Shown here piece by piece: positions 58,938-64,000 of a DNA stretch of 64,000 nucleotides (the first letter of the stretch is position 1; the number at the start of each line of letters is the position of its first letter). The DNA comes from an uncultured Flavobacteriales bacterium (GTDB lineage Bacteria > Bacteroidota > Bacteroidia > Flavobacteriales_D > Crocinitomicaceae): the NCBI GenBank assembly GCA_913054135.1, contig CAJXJK010000010.1:1-64000 (forward strand), given 5' to 3'. The notes beneath the pieces are model-generated. The model worked only from the letters and a program-made list of their open reading frames with translations. It did not search any database and had not been told where the DNA came from. The position numbers and the translations under genes are program-made.

Positions 58938-61031
58938 ATGAAAAATATTTTAGCCTTATTCATTTTAGGCCTTACTTCTTTAAGTGTTAACGCACAAGGA
59001 TATACTATTATCAATGAAGACTTTAACAATAATGACCGTGGTTGGTTAGAAGAAGATAATGACGAAAGATCGTCGATAGTAAAAGATGGAAAATTCATTG
59101 TAGATCAAAAAGAAGATGCTGCCTGTGGTTTTTGGAGAGAGTTAACTGTTAACCCACATCATGATTATATGGTAGAGGCAAGCTTTACCCAAATTAGTGG
59201 AGTAGATAATAACGGCTACGGATTGATGCTTGGTAGATACGACTGGGATGATTATTATGCCTTTGTAGTGACATCAAATGGTTATGGAAAAATCTATTGC
59301 AAAATTGATGGAGAGAGAACTGGTATTGTAGAGTGGAAGTTGTTTGGCGCGATAAACGGCATGGGTGAAAGAAACATTTTGAAGGTGTCTCAAACTGATG
59401 GTGTTGTCGGTTTTTACATTAACGGAAAATTATTTCACTCTCAAGAAAGTGTTCCTTTAGTGGGAGAATTGACAGGATTTAAGTTTGATGATATGATGAA
59501 GGTTGAAATTGACTTTTTGAATATGAAATACAAGAAAAGAGTCATTAATTTAATTGATGATCCTGAAAACGGATACGTTAGAGAAAACTTGGGTACCAAT
59601 ATTAATACTAAGAATGAAGAGAAGAGTCCATTCATTACTGCAGATGGTCACCACCTTTATTTTAACCGAAAAAACGATCCGCAAAATTTTGCTCCTGACA
59701 TGACTGATATTTGGATTTCAGAATATGATTCAATTAATGATGAGTGGAAACAAGCAGTACACCCAGGCCAACCATTAAACAATGCAGGTCACAACTTTGT
59801 AATCTCAATTACACCTGATGGCAATAAAGCTTTGCTCGGAAACACTTATAAAGAAGATGGCGGAGTTGGATATGCAGGCGTTTCTTTAGCTCATAAGAAA
59901 AATGGAAATTGGGGTCATCCTGTTACTCAAACTGTAAGAGACTTTGTTAACAATGATAAGTACGTTAATTACTTTTTAACGGCTGACGGAACGAAACTTT
60001 TAATGTCAATTGATGATGGTGAATCGCATGGAGACAAAGATTTATACATTAGCTTTTTACAGGGAGATAGTACTTGGACGAAACCACTTAATATGGGAAA
60101 CACCTTGAATTCATTCATGACTGATTTCTCACCTTTCTTAGCACCTGATAATAAAACAATTTACTTCTCTTCTTATGGACATCCTGGTTATGGAAGTTCT
60201 GACATCTTTGTTTCTACAAGAAAAGATGAAAGCTGGACAGAATGGACGACTCCTAAAAATTTGGGGCCAGAAGTGAATACTGAGAAATGGGATGCTTATT
60301 TCGTGATGCCAGCTGAAGGAGATTTGGCTTATCTAGTTTCTTCTCAAGAATCAGGATATGGAAAAGGAGATATCTACAGAATTAGAGTACCTAAAGACGT
60401 TAAGCCTGAACCAGTATTAATAGTAAAAGGAAAAGTGGTAGATAAGAAAACAAATGAGCCAATTGATGCCATGGTTGAGTACGAAAATTTAAGTTCACAA
60501 GAACGTGAAGGTATCGCTCATTCTTACGGTTGGGATGGATTTAAGATCGTATTACCAGCTGGTAAAAACTTCGGATTCAGAGCAGAGGCTGAAGGTTATA
60601 TCCCAGTTTCAGAGAACATTGACTTAAGTACTCTTGCAGCTTATTCAGACACGACAATCAATCTGTTCATGGTCCCTATGGAGAAAGGACAGACGATAGC
60701 TCTTAATAACATCTTTTTTGATGAAGGAAAATCAACTTTAAGAGGTGAGTCAGAATTGGAGTTGAGAAGAATGATTGACATCCTTGTGACAAACAATAAT
60801 CTTCATTTTGAAATTCAAGGGCATACAGATAATAGCGGCGAGGATAAAGTGAATAAAAATTTATCTACTAACAGAGCCAAGACCGTATTCAAGTTCTTAG
60901 TTGAACACGGTATTCCTCAAGACAGATTATCTTACAAAGGCTATGGCCATAAGCGTCCTATTGATACAAACGATACTGAAATCGGTCGTCAAAACAACCG
61001 AAGGGTAGAGATTAAGATTAAGAAAGACTAG
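58938..61031 (+). CDS. OmpA-family envelope protein with PorE-like domain order
   Basis: 697 residues from the ATG at 58938. Signal peptide (to about 19, SLSVNAQ); a jelly-roll/LamG-like domain (about 20-200, GWLEEDNDERSS...GFYINGKLFHS); a PD40/TolB-like propeller (about 210-490; ITADGHHLYFNRKNDPQN, FFSSYGHPGYGSSDIFVS); a carboxypeptidase-regulatory-like domain (about 497-580, VKGKVVDKKTNEPIDAMVEY); and an OmpA C-terminal peptidoglycan-binding domain (about 590-697, IFFDEGKSTLRGESELELRR...GHTDNSGEDKVNKNLSTNRA). PorE of the T9SS has propeller, regulatory-like and OmpA domains in this order; here a LamG-like domain stands where PorE has TPRs. Its stop abuts the PorP/SprF stop. Confidence 0.88.
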   Translation: MKNILALFILGLTSLSVNAQGYTIINEDFNNNDRGWLEEDNDERSSIVKDGKFIVDQKEDAACGFWRELTVNPHHDYMVEASFTQISGVDNNGYGLMLGRYDWDDYYAFVVTSNGYGKIYCKIDGERTGIVEWKLFGAINGMGERNILKVSQTDGVVGFYINGKLFHSQESVPLVGELTGFKFDDMMKVEIDFLNMKYKKRVINLIDDPENGYVRENLGTNINTKNEEKSPFITADGHHLYFNRKNDPQNFAPDMTDIWISEYDSINDEWKQAVHPGQPLNNAGHNFVISITPDGNKALLGNTYKEDGGVGYAGVSLAHKKNGNWGHPVTQTVRDFVNNDKYVNYFLTADGTKLLMSIDDGESHGDKDLYISFLQGDSTWTKPLNMGNTLNSFMTDFSPFLAPDNKTIYFSSYGHPGYGSSDIFVSTRKDESWTEWTTPKNLGPEVNTEKWDAYFVMPAEGDLAYLVSSQESGYGKGDIYRIRVPKDVKPEPVLIVKGKVVDKKTNEPIDAMVEYENLSSQEREGIAHSYGWDGFKIVLPAGKNFGFRAEAEGYIPVSENIDLSTLAAYSDTTINLFMVPMEKGQTIALNNIFFDEGKSTLRGESELELRRMIDILVTNNNLHFEIQGHTDNSGEDKVNKNLSTNRAKTVFKFLVEHGIPQDRLSYKGYGHKRPIDTNDTEIGRQNNRRVEIKIKKD

Positions 61032-61958
61032 TTACAATCTTGGGAAAGCAATTGTCGGATTTGTAGAGTTGATTCTATAAATCATCATCACTTCATGCGT
61101 TCCGCTATAAAAATCATTTAAAGCTGAGAATCCATACTCATAACCATATGAGATGAGTAGCTGAGGTACAACATACATTTGTACGTTAGCCATCAATTCA
61201 TTACTAGTTCTATATGATAACCCTAATCCAAATCTATCCTTAAACATAGTATTGATGTTAAAGTCAATTTGAAGAGGTGCTCCTGCAACTTGCTTAATCA
61301 ATGAAGAGAAGATGACGTTATGCTTATCTTTAATTCTCCATCTGTATCCACCATGTAAATAGTAGTGCAAATTGGCTGCATTGAATCCAAATTCTCCGTC
61401 AGGAATTCCATTTAACTCAACCACTCTGTTTTCAAGAATGTTTGGCATAACGAATCCAACATAGAAGTTGTTTCTGTAAAAGTATGATCCAAATTTAAAG
61501 TTCGGCAAGGCAAAAGTCGGGCTGTTTGCCGTATATAATGGATCATTTGCATCAATTGCAGTAATGTTTGCCAAGTCAGCTTGAATTAAATTCAATGATG
61601 CAGATAGACCAAAGATTAAACGACTGTTTTCACCAGTTGTAATTTTGTATGCATATGAACCTGAAACTTCAGTAGAAGTGTTCACGCCAATTTTATCCAT
61701 AATTGCATTTACACCAATGAAGTTTTTGTGTTGTTTGCCCACCGGCATGTTGTAGTTGAAGCCTCCTAAATGCGGAGCTCCTTCAAATTTTACCCATTGG
61801 TTTTTGTATACCAAGGCCATATTGATTTCATCAAAGGTCCCTATTGAAGCCGGGTTGATAAATGGCTGGTGAATTGCATATTGACCAATGTGAAATTGGT
61901 TTTGAGAAATACCGTTAAACCCAACTAAAAAGGCAATGATTGCTAGATACTTTTTCAT
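61032..61958 (-). CDS. PorP/SprF family T9SS membrane protein
   Basis: 308 residues with signal peptide (GFNGISQ, to about 18) and a barrel of repeated strands. The N-terminal QYAIHQPFINPASIGTFDEINMALVYKNQWVKFEGAPHL is diagnostic of the PorP/SprF family. Such outer-membrane proteins are needed for secretion and surface attachment of type B cargo, and usually the cognate cargo gene is adjacent, as here: the gene immediately upstream (61981 onward) ends in a type B domain, 22 bases away. The stop at 61032 directly abuts the stop of the OmpA-family gene. Confidence 0.93.
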   Translation of the reverse strand: MKKYLAIIAFLVGFNGISQNQFHIGQYAIHQPFINPASIGTFDEINMALVYKNQWVKFEGAPHLGGFNYNMPVGKQHKNFIGVNAIMDKIGVNTSTEVSGSYAYKITTGENSRLIFGLSASLNLIQADLANITAIDANDPLYTANSPTFALPNFKFGSYFYRNNFYVGFVMPNILENRVVELNGIPDGEFGFNAANLHYYLHGGYRWRIKDKHNVIFSSLIKQVAGAPLQIDFNINTMFKDRFGLGLSYRTSNELMANVQMYVVPQLLISYGYEYGFSALNDFYSGTHEVMMIYRINSTNPTIAFPRL

Positions 61959-61980
61959 CTTTCTAATTTTAATTGGTTTC

Positions 61981-64000
61981 TTATTTTCTTCTTAAGTCAA
62001 CAAATCCGTTTATCGGATCATCTCCGTTTCCTAAATCAAGAACAAAGAAATATGTTCCGTCTACCACATTGTCTCCGGTAATTTTCATTTTAGCGCCAGC
62101 AGAGTTTCCGTCCCATTCACTTTGGTAGGGTTCGGCTGCATAAACTTGATCACCCCATCTATTGAAAATCACAATTGCATTATCAGGGTATTGCTCAATG
62201 TTTACAATAACAAAGAAGTCATTAAATCCATCTCCATTTGGTGTGAAACCGTTCGGAATGATTACATCTAATGCGCCTTCAACAGTGAAGTAAATTGTTG
62301 CTCTCTCACACTGTGTTACACAAACAGGATCACAGATTTCGTAAACTAAACTGTCAAGACCTAAGAATCCGAGATTTGGTGTGTACTCAAATTCTCCTCC
62401 TCCTAAATAGTCTGCTGTTCCGTTTTGAGGATCATCAATAATGCTAATTGTTGAGACATCACCAGTATCATTCAAATAGGCGTTTGTTACAACTGCCACA
62501 TTTGGGAAAGTAGAAACCGAATCATTGTTTGCAGCTACACTCGATAAATCTGAGAAGTCAACATTTACTAAGATTGAATTAATACATCCGTTTCCGTCAG
62601 TTACCGTTAAAGTGTAGTCACCAGGTAACAAATCACCAACTGATGCCGTGTTACCCACATTATTTAATCCATCATTCCATAAGTAAGAATAATTAGGAAC
62701 TCCGATTACAGTAATACCTGAAATAGTCCCACCACCATTTACACAGTTACCATCTGTAATGGCAATGCTAGATGTATCAATTTGTGGAGTAGGATTCACA
62801 TTAATTTGTAACGAATCAATTGCAGAACAGTTGTTAGCATTGGTTCCCGTAATATAGAAAGTAGTCGTTAATGTTGGGCTAACCGATTGGTTTTGTCCTG
62901 TATAAGTGTTTGATTGATCGTCTGACCAATCATAATTTGTAACTCCGGTTCCGTTTGCTGTAATATCAGCCGATTCACCTTCACAAATAGTTTGATCTGC
63001 ACTTGCTAAAATTGTAGGATTTGGATTTACTGTTACAACTATGTCATCAGTATCTGTACAAAGATTTGCATCTGATACAGTAACGATATAAGTTGTAGTT
63101 GAGGCAGGAGTGACATTTTGATTTTGTCCATTTCCTAATCCATTATCCCAATCGTAAGATGTTCCACCACTTGCAGCTAAGTTTGCAGTTTCTCCTTCAC
63201 AAATAGTAATATCAGTTCCGGCATCAGCTGTTGGGTTTGCGTTCACAGTAATTGTTACGGAGGCAGAACCTGAGCAACCTGCACCATCATCAACGTTCAC
63301 TGTGTAAGTCGTAGTTGAAGCTGGCGTAATTGATTGAGAAGATCCAGCACCTAAGCCTTGATCCCAAGCATAATTAACACCACCTGATGCATTTAAGGTA
63401 TGTGATTCACCTGCACAAAGATCAGTGTCTGCACCCGCGTCAGGAGTTAAAGCAGATCCTACATCAATGAAGATGTCATCAGTTGCCTGACACATATTAA
63501 GATCAGTTACCGTTACCGTATAGGTAACAGGAACAGTAATGTTTGTAATAGTATGAGAAGCTCCAGCACCTAAACCACCATCCCATAAATAAGTTGACCC
63601 ACCTGAACCAGTGATCGAAGCAGTTCCTCCATTACATACGGTAATGTCATTACCCGCAAAAGCATTCGGTAATGCATTTACTGTGACAAGAACATCATCA
63701 GTATCGGTACATGAAAATCCATTTGTTACTGTAAGAGTATAAGTTGTATTTGCAGTTGGACTCACACTTTCAATTGCAGCCGATCCTCCTGAACTCCATG
63801 AGTAGCTTCCTCCACCAGAACCAGATAAGTTAGCTGATTGTCCGTTACAGATTTCTTGGTCTAAACCTGCACTAGCGGTAGGTGATGGGTCTACATTAAT
63901 AAGAACACCGTCAGTATCTTGACATCCGTTTGCGTCAGTCACAGTTACATTATAAGTCGTATTTGAATTGGGTGAAACAGTTTGTGAAGCTCCTGCTGCC
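61981..64000 (-). CDS. T9SS type B cargo protein with PKD-like repeats (5' end outside window)
   Basis: The track starts at an internal GTG (63942), but the reading frame stays open to the right edge and the upstream codons (AGASQTVSP, NTTYNVTV) continue the repeat pattern, so the gene runs off the window. At least seven or eight Ig/PKD-like repeats of about 80 residues appear, each with ICEGESANL-type and SYDWDNGLGNGQ-type segments and TTYTVTVSDANLC ends. Then comes a linker with an SprB-like unit (SYLWNDGLNNVG...TVTDGNGC) and a type B sorting domain (VIIPNGFTPNGDGFNDFF, VIFNRWGDQVY) at the C-terminus. It is likely co-transcribed with the PorP/SprF gene downstream. Confidence 0.88.
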   Translation of the reverse strand, partial: AAGASQTVSPNSNTTYNVTVTDANGCQDTDGVLINVDPSPTASAGLDQEICNGQSANLSGSGGGSYSWSSGGSAAIESVSPTANTTYTLTVTNGFSCTDTDDVLVTVNALPNAFAGNDITVCNGGTASITGSGGSTYLWDGGLGAGASHTITNITVPVTYTVTVTDLNMCQATDDIFIDVGSALTPDAGADTDLCAGESHTLNASGGVNYAWDQGLGAGSSQSITPASTTTYTVNVDDGAGCSGSASVTITVNANPTADAGTDITICEGETANLAASGGTSYDWDNGLGNGQNQNVTPASTTTYIVTVSDANLCTDTDDIVVTVNPNPTILASADQTICEGESADITANGTGVTNYDWSDDQSNTYTGQNQSVSPTLTTTFYITGTNANNCSAIDSLQINVNPTPQIDTSSIAITDGNCVNGGGTISGITVIGVPNYSYLWNDGLNNVGNTASVGDLLPGDYTLTVTDGNGCINSILVNVDFSDLSSVAANNDSVSTFPNVAVVTNAYLNDTGDVSTISIIDDPQNGTADYLGGGEFEYTPNLGFLGLDSLVYEICDPVCVTQCERATIYFTVEGALDVIIPNGFTPNGDGFNDFFVIVNIEQYPDNAIVIFNRWGDQVYAAEPYQSEWDGNSAGAKMKITGDNVVDGTYFFVLDLGNGDDPINGFVDLRRK

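Noticed and set aside
61981-63942. The GTG at 63942 as the true start of the last gene.
   Set aside because: It lies within a TVTDANGC repeat end, no signal peptide follows, and the frame stays open through the window edge with repeat sequence.
1-64000. tRNA, rRNA, insertion sequence, integrase or prophage genes.
   Set aside because: None was found: the intergenic spaces are short and none shows tRNA-like cloverleaf arms, and no ORF resembles a transposase, integrase or phage protein.

Overview
The window is AT-rich chromosomal DNA from a member of the Bacteroidota, most likely a free-living, possibly marine, flavobacterium-like organism; the exact family cannot be fixed from this stretch. 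The evidence is the many type IX secretion system (T9SS) cargo proteins (at least eight with type A or type B C-terminal sorting domains), a PorP/SprF homologue beside a type B cargo gene, repeated TAnnTTTG promoter boxes of the Bacteroidota type, and lineage-typical families (DUF2480, DUF4292, GH3-like acyl-adenylating enzyme, zinc-less DksA-like protein). No rRNA, tRNA, CRISPR array, transposase or prophage gene was seen.

Layout. 1-14 kb: 3' end of a T9SS type B cargo gene at the left edge, GH3-like enzyme, RhlE-type DEAD-box helicase, a possible small RNA, DUF2480 protein, a 2299-residue IgGFc-binding/SprB-repeat adhesin, an NAD-dependent epimerase-like protein and a three-domain prolyl isomerase, followed by a degenerate gene remnant. 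14-24 kb: heme A synthase, small YbjN and DUF1801 proteins, two beta-barrel-like proteins, two tandem PKD/T9SS type B proteins and a large helical protein of unknown role. 24-28 kb: hemA-hemC-hemD, then lspA and a DksA-like gene facing them. 28-37.5 kb: nitroreductase, M43 metalloprotease, a large protein in which HYR-type domains appear to be split by beta-propellers, a transglutaminase-like protein and an ECF sigma factor with a membrane partner carrying a TonB-like C-terminus. 37.5-46.6 kb: EnvC-like, DUF4292 and TPR lipoprotein genes with a sugar nucleotidyltransferase (one overlapping minus-strand run), dut, a flippase and a crotonase. 46.9-52.4 kb: YHYH / YwqK-like / SCO lipoprotein operon, methyltransferase, and yicC-gmk-nadD-hemJ. 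52.5-64 kb: LVIVD-repeat lipoprotein, a membrane lipoprotein, a VWA lipoprotein with a T9SS tail, uvrC, an OmpA-family protein with PorE-like domain order, PorP/SprF and a type B cargo protein running off the right edge.

How the genes fit together. Surface display dominates: secreted adhesin-like repeats, T9SS cargo and likely outer-membrane/peptidoglycan anchors. Heme supply is represented by hemA, hemC, hemD, a HemJ-type oxidase and heme A synthase at three separate places; with an SCO-type copper protein this points to aerobic respiration with a heme-copper oxidase. Genes are tightly packed: several convergent pairs abut or overlap at their stop codons, many same-strand neighbours overlap by 1-14 bases, and several promoter boxes lie only 6-8 bases before the start codon.

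Nothing here is clearly a wholly new defence or mobile system. The most unusual items are the nested HYR/propeller protein, the candidate small RNA with its own promoter and terminator between divergent genes, the YHYH-YwqK-SCO operon, the PorE-like protein next to PorP/SprF, and two sets of short palindromic or direct repeats.
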